Assembly (NCBI GenBank): GCA_019420585.1
Contig: JAHZGX010000028.1
Location: forward strand, 74,432 to 138,431
Source: Prevotellaceae bacterium
Lineage (GTDB): Bacteria > Bacteroidota > Bacteroidia > Bacteroidales > Bacteroidaceae
DNA length: 64,000 bases
Direction of reading: 5' to 3'
Under the pieces are notes generated by a model. That model was not told the DNA's origin, made no database searches, and saw nothing but the letters and a program-made list of their open reading frames with translations. Below, piece by piece: positions 8,564 to 16,706 of the stretch. Position 1 is the stretch's first letter. Each line of letters starts with the position of its first letter. A program made the position numbers and the translations under genes.

Positions 8564-9670
8564 ATGAAGAAGTATTCATGTGCCTTGGCGGCTGCTTTCC
8601 TCTGCGCCGGCCTTATGGCGCAGACACAAGAGGTGACGGTGGTGGAGTACCGCCCGGCACCGGGGCAGTTTGTCAACTTGAATCCCGAGGCAGAGGAGGG
8701 AGTGACTCACGAGCAGATGTGCCAGCGCGCGACATCGGCTCTGCGGGAGGGTGAACTGGTGCACCTGGGTGCCTACGGCGGTTACGTGACCGTGAAGTTT
8801 GACCATCCCGTGCAGAACAAGCGCGGGTCTGATTTGCGCATCACCGGCAACGGCTATTACGCACAGGCAGACCCGGTGTATGGCAAGGAGACCATAGGAG
8901 GAGGCTTTGAGCCGGGCATCGTCTACGTGGGCGTGGGTACTGACGTGGAGACCTGCAAGTGGTATGAACTGGCCGGCTCGGAGTACTACACCACGGAGAC
9001 GCATGGCTTTACGGTCACCTATCACAAGCCCACGGCCGAGAGCGGAGAACACCGGCTGCCATTCTCCTCCTACGACAACTACCTGAAGTGGGAGGCCAGC
9101 TGGACAGACAAGGATGGCGTGGTGCGCGACTCCTCGGGCTGGCACATGAAGAACGCCTCCCACAAGCAGTCGTTCTGGCCTGCGTGGGAGCAGTCGCCCA
9201 CCATGACGTTCACGGGCGGTCGGCTGCCCAACAATGCCGTGGACACTTCGGGCAGGGGCGTCATGTGGATACTCTACCGCTATGCCAAGGATGCTTACGG
9301 GTATGTGGACGCATCACTCAATACAGATGACTATTCCACGTTCGACATCGACTGGGCCGTGGACGAGGACGGCCGTCCCGTGGCACTCACCGAGGTGAAC
9401 TTCGTGAGGGTGCAGAGCGCACTCTTCCAGTACTGCGGATGGATTGGCGAGACTTCCACCGAGGTCTCCGGATTCCAGGACCTGCACCTTGTGGAGGGGT
9501 ACGACAGCAATCCCATAGTCATCACCCCGCGCGAGCGGCCGGACGGGCTGACGGGCGTGCGGGAGCAGGGCGGCAGCCGCGCAGGCTGGCATGACCTCAT
9601 GGGGCGCAGCGTGGGCCGGCCCGCCAAGGGCGTGTATATAAGGAACGGGAAGAAGTACGTGTGCCCCTGA
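8564..9670 (+). CDS. Secreted surface protein of a B12-locus-associated family, with short T9SS-like tail
   Basis: A 368-residue exported protein. A Sec signal covers residues 1-18 (MKKYSCALAAAFLCAGLMAQ). The core carries the family pattern GAYGGYVTVKFDHPV, then FEPGIVYVG, WYELAGSEYY, a WPAW motif and FDIDWAVDEDG, seen in Bacteroidales surface proteins commonly found beside BtuB/BtuG genes. The extreme C terminus reads DLMGR-VGRPAKGVYIRNGKK, close to the short T9SS type A sorting pattern (dlmGR.v...kGvYi.nGkK). It is convergent with the BtuG-like gene, with only three bases between the stops. A cobalamin-related role is inferred from context only. Confidence 0.75.
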   Translation: MKKYSCALAAAFLCAGLMAQTQEVTVVEYRPAPGQFVNLNPEAEEGVTHEQMCQRATSALREGELVHLGAYGGYVTVKFDHPVQNKRGSDLRITGNGYYAQADPVYGKETIGGGFEPGIVYVGVGTDVETCKWYELAGSEYYTTETHGFTVTYHKPTAESGEHRLPFSSYDNYLKWEASWTDKDGVVRDSSGWHMKNASHKQSFWPAWEQSPTMTFTGGRLPNNAVDTSGRGVMWILYRYAKDAYGYVDASLNTDDYSTFDIDWAVDEDGRPVALTEVNFVRVQSALFQYCGWIGETSTEVSGFQDLHLVEGYDSNPIVITPRERPDGLTGVREQGGSRAGWHDLMGRSVGRPAKGVYIRNGKKYVCP

Positions 9671-9673
9671 TTC

Positions 9674-10837
9674 CTACTTCAGGGCCAGGAAGTGCCCCGG
9701 GTTGAGACCTCTTATCAGGTACCTTTTCAGATGCTGCCCGTCACGGCCGAACTCGTGCAGGTAGGCGTTGGTGGCATATGCGCGTGCGTCTGACACGTAC
9801 ATGTGGCCCGAGTAGGGGGATATGTAGATGCCGTAGGGCGACTGCATGTCCCTGATGGCCTCCCCGGCCGGCTGGTAACCGGCAAGTCCTTCGCTGACGG
9901 TCATGTCGGGCAGGGAGATGGTATGCGTGCTGTAGGTGTACTCGCCGGTCAGATAGGAGAAGTCGGATCCGATGACGTAGAACTTGCTGCCGTAGGAACA
10001 GTTGAAGGTGGCGGGGAAGTCGTATACGCGGAACTCCTCGCTGGCCATGTTCAGGATGACGCATCGGGAGGGAACCTCATACTTGTCCCCGGCCGAGTTG
10101 ATGCAGAGGTACTGGCCGCACTGCGACATCTCGCCGTGCAGGTTGATGCAGCCGGTGTCTATCCGCTTGACCTCCCGCATGGTCTGCGCGTCGATGACCG
10201 ATACCGTGCTCTCGTAGTCGCCCCCGTACTGGGGTGCATATCCGCCGGTGTTGGCCACGAACAGCCTGCCCTGAAAGTAGGCGATGCCCTCCGGCTCGCG
10301 GCCCACCCGGCAGGTGTCCACGATCTGCTTGGTACGCACGTCTACCTTCGCCACGTAGCCCTGGTCGGCGTATGAGGTGCAGAAGAGGTGCCCCTGCCCG
10401 TCCGTGGCCAGCCTCCTGTTGTTGGGTATGTTCTCCGTTGCCGCCACTGCGCGTCCGTCGGGGCGCAGGTACTGGATGATGTTCGACCAGTTGACCGAGA
10501 CCGCAATCAGCGTGTCGTTCACGAGGATTATGTCGTTGCCGGTGTCGCCGAGCCTTTGCCCGGGATTGTTCTTCCTGAACCACTGGTCGGTGAGTACGCC
10601 GTTGTCCAGGTAGGCCATCACGGAGTTGTCCATGCCCCACAGCCCCTCGCAGAGCACGATCAGTCTGTCGCCCGAGCGCACCGGCTCGGATGGCGGGACG
10701 TCGGCCGCCGGCTCCAGGGAGCAGGATGCGGCCGCCAGGCAGAGCACCCACGCCGGTGCAAGCCGGCGGACATGTTTCCTCACCGCGCTTCCTGCGCGCC
10801 TGTCTTCTTCTCTTCTCATGATTTGCGCTTTCCTCAT
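9674..10837 (-). CDS. BtuG-like beta-propeller surface lipoprotein (DUF5074/YncE-like)
   Basis: A 387-residue lipoprotein; the lipobox A-A-S-C places the lipidated Cys at residue 39 after a long basic n-region. The mature part shows repeated propeller blades of YncE/DUF5074 type (LIVLCEGLWGMDNSVMAYL, GQGHLFCTSYADQGYVAKVDVRTKQIV, REPEGIAYFQGRLFVANTG, DAQTMREVKRIDTG, SPYGIYISPYSGHMYVSDA). In Bacteroides, BtuG is a propeller of this kind that caps BtuB and binds cobalamin very tightly. The gene overlaps the end of the TonB-dependent receptor gene as ATGA (10834-10837), so the two proteins are made together and probably form one complex at the outer membrane. The ligand is inferred. Confidence 0.75.
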   Translation of the reverse strand: MRKAQIMRREEDRRAGSAVRKHVRRLAPAWVLCLAAASCSLEPAADVPPSEPVRSGDRLIVLCEGLWGMDNSVMAYLDNGVLTDQWFRKNNPGQRLGDTGNDIILVNDTLIAVSVNWSNIIQYLRPDGRAVAATENIPNNRRLATDGQGHLFCTSYADQGYVAKVDVRTKQIVDTCRVGREPEGIAYFQGRLFVANTGGYAPQYGGDYESTVSVIDAQTMREVKRIDTGCINLHGEMSQCGQYLCINSAGDKYEVPSRCVILNMASEEFRVYDFPATFNCSYGSKFYVIGSDFSYLTGEYTYSTHTISLPDMTVSEGLAGYQPAGEAIRDMQSPYGIYISPYSGHMYVSDARAYATNAYLHEFGRDGQHLKRYLIRGLNPGHFLALK

Positions 10838-12756
10838 AACTCAACTTTCACCGTGCACTTCCAGTTCCGCCCGGGCATGGGATACCGCTTCACCACCTCG
10901 TGCCTGGAGTTTGTCAGGTTGTTGCATTCTATGGTGGCCTGCAGCGCAAGCCGTTCCTTGATCTTGAACCTCTTGTTCAGCTTCATGTCGATGGTGTGCC
11001 AGCGGCCCAGCAGGTCGTCGGGGTTGTTGGAGACGAGTGCGAAGCGGTCGCCCGTGCAGAGCACGGAGAGGCACAGGGAGTAGGAGTCGTAAGCGACGTC
11101 GGCTACCAGGGAGCCGGAGTGCAGCGGCGAGTAAGGGATGTAGTGCTTGTACTCGGGGTCGCCGGGAGCCGAGTGGTCGCGGTCCCGCTGGCACGTATAG
11201 TTGACGCTGCTCGAGAGGGCGAATTTTCCCCACTTCCTGTCGTACCCGCCCGAGACCGAGAGGCCGAGCGACTTCACCCGCCCGAAGTTCACCATCGACC
11301 AGCGGAACTGGCTCTTCATGGGCATGGCCACGATCTTGTCCTCCACGTTGTTGAAGTATCCGTCCACGGCCAGGTGCAGGCCGCCTCCCCGGTAATCCAC
11401 GCCCGCGTCCCACTGCGAGGTGTACTCGGGCCTGAGGTCGGTGTTGCCCACCAGCGTATAGTAGAGGTCGTTGAGGGTTGGGGCGCGGAAGATGCGCTTG
11501 TGGAAGGCCCTCAGCGTCCAGCCGCGCCGGTGCCAGGAGAGCAGGTAGGTGGGTGAGAGGCGGGAGAGCGGGCGGGAACTGCCGCGCGTGTGGTCTTGCA
11601 CGTGGGTGTAGAGCAGCGCCAGGTTGGCCTCCAGCCCCTTGTATGAGGCTATGGCCGAGAGCAGGGACTTGGAGTCGATGCGGTAGACGTAGCTGAAGCG
11701 GTACACGTCGCACACGAGATCCGACCAGCGGATGTCCGTGCTGGCCGTGAGGGAGAGGAAGCGCAGCCCGTAGGATGCGGCCGCCGAGGCGTAGAGGTCC
11801 TGCTGCGTGTAGTGGTTGTTGCAGTACATCACCGCCGCGTTGGTGGCCGGGTCCTGCAGGTAGCGCAGCCAGTCATGCGCGTATTTCAGGTTGCCCTTCA
11901 CGGCCAGGCTGCCCAGTTCCTTCTCGTAGGACGCCTGGGCAAAGAAGTTCCTGTCCCACTGCCTGTCCGTGGATGCCCACTGGTCCGACAGGCGGCGCAC
12001 CACCGGGCCCGGCAGGCCGCGCTCCGAGTCATAGTAATATGCGTGGAGGCGCAGCCCGCGGTGGAAGCCTGCAGCCTCCAGCCGCCAGAAGGAGATGTCG
12101 GAGTTGCGCCGCCGCCCCACCGTGTCCTCCGACTCGGAGCGGAAGCGGAACTTGTAGTCACCCGCCGTGCGCTGGAACTCCCCGTCCACGAAGAGCCAGT
12201 CCCTGAACGAGAAGTAGCCCTTGGCCTTCTGCAGTCCGAACGAGCCGCAGCCGTATTCCGCCTGGATGCAGGTGCGCTCGGGCCGCCTGGTGCGCATGTA
12301 GACGGTGGCCGCCGAGGCGTATTCCGAGGCCGACTGCAGGCGCTCGCTCCTGTTGGCATTGTAGAGGGAGACCGACTCCATGTTCGTAAGCGAGAACTTG
12401 CCCAAGTCCACCTGCCCGTTCTGCGCATTGGTGATGCGGATTCCGTCCAGGTAGACTCCCACGTGCTGCGAGCCGAGGGAGCGGACGTTGACCGTCTTCA
12501 GGCCGCCCAGTCCCCCGTAATCCTTGATCTGCACGCCCGAGAAGTACTTGAGCGCATCTGCCACCGAGCTGGTCGAGAGGTCCTGCAGCGTGCTGCCCGA
12601 GAGTGACTGGCTGGGCGTGAGGTAGTGCGGGCGCGTGCCCACCACCTCCACGGCGTGCATGGCGTGCAGCGTGTCGTCCTCCAGCGGCTCCTCCTGCTGC
12701 GCCAGGCAGGCAGTGGAGCAGGTGGCCATCATCAGCAGGTAAAGCGTGGTTCTCAT
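10834..12756 (-). CDS. BtuB-type TonB-dependent outer-membrane receptor
   Basis: I choose the ATG at 12756, giving 640 residues, because a -7 promoter element at 12810-12817 lies inside the longer 662-residue frame. The protein then starts with a clean signal peptide (MRTTLYLLMMATCSTACLAQ). A plug domain follows with DLSTSSVADALKYFSGVQIKDYGG and VNVRSLGSQHVGVYLDGIRI, then a 22-strand barrel. The segments NAQNGQVDLGKFSLTNMESVSLYN and TVYMRTRRP match Bacteroidales BtuB receptors. It would import cobalamin or a related corrinoid using TonB energy. It is coupled by an ATGA overlap to a BtuG-like lipoprotein. Confidence 0.8.
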   Translation of the reverse strand: MRTTLYLLMMATCSTACLAQQEEPLEDDTLHAMHAVEVVGTRPHYLTPSQSLSGSTLQDLSTSSVADALKYFSGVQIKDYGGLGGLKTVNVRSLGSQHVGVYLDGIRITNAQNGQVDLGKFSLTNMESVSLYNANRSERLQSASEYASAATVYMRTRRPERTCIQAEYGCGSFGLQKAKGYFSFRDWLFVDGEFQRTAGDYKFRFRSESEDTVGRRRNSDISFWRLEAAGFHRGLRLHAYYYDSERGLPGPVVRRLSDQWASTDRQWDRNFFAQASYEKELGSLAVKGNLKYAHDWLRYLQDPATNAAVMYCNNHYTQQDLYASAAASYGLRFLSLTASTDIRWSDLVCDVYRFSYVYRIDSKSLLSAIASYKGLEANLALLYTHVQDHTRGSSRPLSRLSPTYLLSWHRRGWTLRAFHKRIFRAPTLNDLYYTLVGNTDLRPEYTSQWDAGVDYRGGGLHLAVDGYFNNVEDKIVAMPMKSQFRWSMVNFGRVKSLGLSVSGGYDRKWGKFALSSSVNYTCQRDRDHSAPGDPEYKHYIPYSPLHSGSLVADVAYDSYSLCLSVLCTGDRFALVSNNPDDLLGRWHTIDMKLNKRFKIKERLALQATIECNNLTNSRHEVVKRYPMPGRNWKCTVKVEL

Positions 12757-12776
12757 CCTCCCATTCCGTTTGTCCG

Positions 12777-12804
12777 CCCCGCCGGCGGGTGCGCTCGGGC
12801 GGGG
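12777..12804 (-). promoter_or_regulatory. GC-rich hairpin in the btuB-like leader
   Basis: CCCCGCC and GGCGGGG (7-bp stem, 14-nt loop that can itself partly pair) lie between the predicted transcription start and the GGGAGG ribosome binding site of the receptor gene. The leader is only about 50 nt long, too short for a cobalamin riboswitch. Confidence 0.5.
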
Positions 12805-12809
12805 CCGTG

Positions 12810-12817
12810 CAAAGGTA
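12810..12817 (-). promoter_or_regulatory. Promoter -7 element of the BtuB/BtuG-like operon
   Basis: TACCTTTG on the minus strand, 54 nt upstream of the chosen start. No good -33 TTTG is seen at the expected spacing. Confidence 0.6.
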
Positions 12818-12975
12818 CGCAAATTAGCGCAGAACTCCTATATATAAGGTGTATGTTTCCGCTCATCATAGCCTACAGGGAAAGGAGATGAGGTGACACG
12901 GCAGGGGGCGCAGGGAATGCCATGGCTTGGGAGGGAGAGAGCCTCCCCGTGAGGGTAGACTCAGTGCCCCAATGC

Positions 12976-13146
12976 CGTCTCAACGTCTCAGTGTCTCAGT
13001 TGGAAAAAAGGGGTATGCAAAACCCATGCCCCTCTCTTTAATACTATATATCTTATTATTATTTAATTAGTTATAATATATATAATATAAGGAAAGGAGA
13101 AGTGCCCCCCCCTATTTTTTAACTGAGACACTGAGACGTTGAGACG
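12976..13146. repeat. 26-bp perfect inverted repeat made of 8-bp tandem units
   Basis: The left arm 12976-13001 and right arm 13121-13146 are exact reverse complements. Each arm consists of tandem 8-mers of the form nnTGAGAC; the right arm continues one extra unit to about 13154. The arms enclose 119 bp of very AT-rich DNA. Confidence 0.9.
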
Positions 13147-13650
13147 CTGAGACAGACCATCCACAGGAAAAGACAGACTTAATTCCCTAAAAAGCAACGA
13201 GGTACGATATTTTCAGCAAGACCGCACGCTGATGCTCAAGCCCGGCGGGGGGGTGGATTTACCCCAAGAAGTCCTCAAAAATGGGAGTTAAAAGGCACGT
13301 GAAACGCCCGTTTTGATAGGGATTTCTGCCGCGGATGCCCGTTTGGCCGGCATGAGACTCATGTTTCCCGGCAACAGGAATCGCTCGATTTGCGCCGGAT
13401 AATGTGCCCCACGGGGCTTCCTGGACACGGAAAAGGCACACAAGACCCGTCTCACGGAGGGGACATACGCCCTTTTTGCAGGCACAGTGAAGGCACAGGA
13501 CAGAGTCCCTCCGGGCAGGCAAGGGAGACAGTTCTTGTCCTTTTGGGACAAGCAAGGGAAACATGTCTCGGTCTGATGTCCGATTGGGGTTTAATGGCTC
13601 CCTTGGTGTTTTCTTGACAGATTCACACCATGTCTTGTGCATGAGAATTT

Positions 13651-13704
13651 CCTAACTGGAAAAAATATTTTTTCCAGTTGGATTTTTATTTTTTTCCAGT
13701 TGGG
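13651..13704. repeat. AACTGG palindrome element, copy 1
   Basis: A 26-bp perfect palindrome (AACTGG, six A, TA, six T, CCAGTT) at 13654-13679, followed by a third CCAGTTGG half-site at about 13695. A related element occurs at 34941-34987. Confidence 0.85.
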
Positions 13705-14113
13705 GAAATTTTGCAAGGCCTTTTCAAGAATCAAGACAAAGGACAAATCTTGACATCAACAAGATTGCCCGATGCATTCTCGGAAAATCGAACGCGCAGA
13801 TTCCTGATACATTGTTGGCCAAAGAATTTTTATAACACGATTTCATCGAACTCATGTTAAAGTAAAGCACTTGACACGCTCTTTTCCTCCACTCGGCAAA
13901 AACACGGCAAGAGTGTCTGCATTTTTACCGACCGAATCTCATCCCCACTGATTTCCTGCTGAGCCGGCATCGCACCGCAGTGCCCTAAACAAGGCACCGA
14001 ACCTCATCCACCCGGCTCGGAATCCTCTTCCCCTGACCCTCGTGAGACGCGTCCGCCCGGGTGCTGGGGTGCATCCGGGCGGAGGGCTGGGCGTGGCCGT
14101 GCAGGCGGGTGGC

Positions 14114-15088
14114 CTACACGAAGAGGACTTCGCGGCCGTGGAAGAGGAAGTTGCCGGCCACGGCATACTGGCGGGCGGTGGGGGAGAACTGCTCCTCCAC
14201 GGTGATGTGCATGTGGCCGCTGAGGATGGCCTTGAGCAGGGGCTCCTGGCGGAGATAGGAGATGAAGTCGCGCGTGACGGCATCGGTCTGCTGCGCCTTG
14301 TAGTCGCCGCCGGGGGCATATGCGGGGTCGTCCGTCCGCGCGGCCAGTTTCTTGCTCCAGAACCTGCAGTTGGCGCGCCATATCTGAGGGGTGAAGATGG
14401 GGACGTGCACGCAGAGCACCATCGGGAGGCCGCGCTTGGCCTCCCGGCGGAACAGGGCGGCCTGGGCGGGCGTGACCGTGCCGTAGACGTTGTCCATGCA
14501 GATGAAGTTCACGCCTCTCACCTGTTGTGCCTGGAAGGAGATGTCGAAGGGGTAGGCCTGCCGGAGCATGTCCCTGCTCCGGTCCTTGTGCAGTTCCGTG
14601 GCCTCTTCCTTGGGCTCGCTGAGCCACATGTCTGCAGAGAACTCGTGGTTGCCCATGCAGCCCATGATGCCGTCGCCGAAGTAGCGGCGCGCCAGGTCAA
14701 GGTTTGCCTGGCTCTGCCAGTCGATGAGGTCGCCGGTGTGGAGCACGTAGTCCACGTGCTCCCGCGCCCATGCGAGCGAGTCCTGGAGCGCCTCCTCCTG
14801 CCGGCCTCCGAAGGTGCGCGTCCGCGCCTCCCGCAGCTTGAGCTTCTTCTCGCCCTCGTGGTCGTAGGCAGCCGTGAGGTGGGTGTCGGAGATGTGCAGG
14901 AGCGAGAAGGGCTTCTCCAGCCCGATCTCCACTGTGGCATAGGCAAGCGAGAGCCGCTCGAAGCGGCCGCGCCTGGGGAACTCTGCGGGCTTGTCGTCGG
15001 CCTGCACCGGGAGTTGCGACGCGGCGAGCAGCAGCCCTGCCCCCGTGGCTCTTTTCAGGAAGGTCCTCCTGTCTGTCTGGTTGTTCAT
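14114..15088 (-). CDS. Tat-exported metallophosphoesterase (calcineurin-like)
   Basis: A 324-residue protein with a twin-arginine signal (DRRTFLKR at residues 6-13, then a hydrophobic run to about residue 30), so it is probably folded with metals before export. The five metallophosphoesterase motifs are in order: HISDTH, HTGDLID, MGNHE, CVHVPI and SGHMH, which supply the dinuclear metal ligands. The family hydrolyses phosphoesters such as nucleotides or acts on cell-wall precursors; the substrate is unknown here. It is followed by the gene-free region and lies downstream of a membrane glycosyltransferase-like gene on the same strand. Confidence 0.9.
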   Translation of the reverse strand: MNNQTDRRTFLKRATGAGLLLAASQLPVQADDKPAEFPRRGRFERLSLAYATVEIGLEKPFSLLHISDTHLTAAYDHEGEKKLKLREARTRTFGGRQEEALQDSLAWAREHVDYVLHTGDLIDWQSQANLDLARRYFGDGIMGCMGNHEFSADMWLSEPKEEATELHKDRSRDMLRQAYPFDISFQAQQVRGVNFICMDNVYGTVTPAQAALFRREAKRGLPMVLCVHVPIFTPQIWRANCRFWSKKLAARTDDPAYAPGGDYKAQQTDAVTRDFISYLRQEPLLKAILSGHMHITVEEQFSPTARQYAVAGNFLFHGREVLFV

Positions 15089-15136
15089 TTCAGTCTGTCT
15101 TTATGTTTGTGTGGTTGGGGTTCTGCGGTTGCGCGG

Positions 15137-15312
15137 CTCCTCGGGTGGCTTTCGGCTTCTCCTCGGGTGGCGGCCGGCGGCTCTTCGGGAGGCTTTCGGC
15201 TTCTCTGCGGGTGGTGGCCGGCGGCTCTTCGGGAGGCTTTCGGCTTCTCTGCGGGTGGTGGCCGGCGGCTCTTCGGGAGGCTTCTTTCTTCTCCTCGGAT
15301 GGCGGCTGGCGA
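15137..15312. repeat. Four copies of a 44-bp tandem repeat
   Basis: Units begin at 15137, 15181, 15225 and 15269, all sharing GGCTCTTCGGGAGGCTT or a close variant. The middle two are identical or nearly so and the outer two diverge. The array lies between the phosphoesterase start and the end of the membrane-protein gene. Because 44 is not a multiple of three and the unit has no stop, all minus-strand frames stay open here, creating false long frames. Confidence 0.9.
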
Positions 15313-15318
15313 GTGCGT

Positions 15319-16617
15319 TCAGCCTGTCTTCTCTCCGGGCCTCTGCCCGGGCGCGTCTCCGCTCTCTGCCATCTCCTGCCGCCGGAGCGCGATGGCGGCG
15401 ATGCAGAAGGGGAGGGCTGCGGAGAGGTAGGTGATGTCGTAGGCCGGATGGAAGAGGTCCCAGTTGCCGGAGAGGAACATGCGGTGCACCTGGCTGGCTG
15501 CGGCCGTGAGGGTGAGCATGAGCGCGGCGGCGCGGAAGTAGGTGCTGGGGCGGCTCCTGTGCACGAAGGTGAGCGCAAGCATGCAGGGGACGAGCAGCAG
15601 CAGGTCGGAGGGCTGCCCCTGGCGCGTCTGCAGCACCCAGGGGGCATAGGGGAAGTGCATGAGGCTCTGCCAGTCCCACAGGGCGAAGGGCAGGAAGGTG
15701 GCGGCTGCCGTGGCCGCGGCCACGCCCAGGGAGCAGAGGCTCCTGTGCCGGCCCAGCCAGGGGAGGCAGGGCAGCAGCAGCATGGCCAGGGGGACGAGGG
15801 CGAGCAGGCGCGTGCTGGCCATCAGCCCCACTGCCACTGCCACGCCCGGCCAGTGGCGGCGCGCCCATGCGGGGGTGAGCCTCGGCTGGAGCCAGGCTGC
15901 CAGGGCGGCGGTGAGCAGCATGTTGGTCATGAGGTCGCTGCGCACGGCGGCCTCGTACCACACTGCCACCGAGCAGGAGAGCAGCAGCGCGGCATGCAGG
16001 GCCACGGGTGCCGGGGCGCACCTGCGCAGCACCCCTACGTACAGCAGCAGGACCGCAAACAGGGAGAGCCCCACGTTGCCCATCAGGTAAAAGGGGATGT
16101 GCAGGACCTGCCACACGGGGAACGGCGAGGCGAAGCCGCCGAGGTGGGTGTGGGCCGAGTAGGGATAGGCGCCCGCAAGCAGGTTGCGGATGGGGTAGGC
16201 CAGGGCTGACCAGCGGTCCACCTGCAGGTCCAGGGGATTCAGCGCGCACTGCACGGCCAGCATCCCCAGCAGTGCGCCCGTGGGGATGAGCATCAGCCAC
16301 CTGCCCCCCGCGCGGCTGCCGCCCTGCATCCGCGCGATGCGGCCCTGCAGGACGGTCATGGCCAGGATGAAGGCCAGGGTGATGCAGGGGTACGCCTGCG
16401 GCAGCATGCGCGCGGAGTACTTGGCCACGAAGAGCGCGTTCAGGCAGGTGAAGAGCATCTCGGCGGGCAGGATGCGCCCCGCGGCGTACCTTCTGTAGAG
16501 CCAGCATCCCAGCAGGCCCGCGGCCACCCAGAACAGGGCTTCGGGCGCGCAGCCGGGCAGGTGCACGAGGGCGGGCATGCCGGTGGCAGCCGTGTGGATG
16601 AGCATGCTCTGTGTCAT
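15319..16617 (-). CDS. Polytopic membrane protein, GT-C glycosyltransferase-like (DUF2029/GT87 type)
   Basis: A 432-residue inner-membrane protein with 10-12 hydrophobic helices and very little soluble sequence. The large loop after the third or fourth helix carries LAGAYPYSAHTHLGGFASPFP, similar in position and character to the YPP-type loop of GT87/DUF2029 lipid-linked sugar transferases, and Arg-rich cytoplasmic loops follow the inside-positive rule. A lipid-phosphate-sugar transferase role is inferred, not shown. Pro/Gln-rich residues end the protein. The start at 16617 is the first good one before the hydrophobic region. Two much longer frames in other phases over this region are artefacts of high GC. 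Confidence 0.65.
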   Translation of the reverse strand: MTQSMLIHTAATGMPALVHLPGCAPEALFWVAAGLLGCWLYRRYAAGRILPAEMLFTCLNALFVAKYSARMLPQAYPCITLAFILAMTVLQGRIARMQGGSRAGGRWLMLIPTGALLGMLAVQCALNPLDLQVDRWSALAYPIRNLLAGAYPYSAHTHLGGFASPFPVWQVLHIPFYLMGNVGLSLFAVLLLYVGVLRRCAPAPVALHAALLLSCSVAVWYEAAVRSDLMTNMLLTAALAAWLQPRLTPAWARRHWPGVAVAVGLMASTRLLALVPLAMLLLPCLPWLGRHRSLCSLGVAAATAAATFLPFALWDWQSLMHFPYAPWVLQTRQGQPSDLLLLVPCMLALTFVHRSRPSTYFRAAALMLTLTAAASQVHRMFLSGNWDLFHPAYDITYLSAALPFCIAAIALRRQEMAESGDAPGQRPGEKTG

Positions 16618-16706
16618 TGCTTGGTGGGTTGTGGTTTTTGTTGGTTGGCTTCTGCTGATGGTCGGGTGCGCGGATTGGTTTCTGCTCCCCTGCTTCTGCT
16701 GGTGGC

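Larger units (their letters stand above)
12818..14113. other. Gene-free, palindrome-rich region
   Basis: About 1.3 kb without a gene that I can support. It is more AT-rich than its surroundings and holds a 26-bp perfect inverted repeat, a GGGG-CCCC hairpin near 13010-13035, a CTTGTCC/GGACAAG hairpin near 13535-13553 and a 26-bp perfect palindrome at 13654-13679. The one sizeable frame (13259-13642, minus strand) has a Cys/Arg/Pro-rich composition unlike any neighbouring gene and no promoter, and I treat it as chance. Confidence 0.6.

Noticed and set aside
12818..13010. Cobalamin riboswitch upstream of the receptor gene
   Set aside because: On the minus strand only a vague CCCCTGCCGTGT segment resembles the core; the conserved GAATCC and B12-box elements are not seen, and the promoter lies downstream of the segment.
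13259..13642. A 127-codon minus-strand frame in the gene-free region
   Set aside because: Cys/Pro/Arg-rich composition, no promoter, no family resemblance, and several competing frames in the same place.
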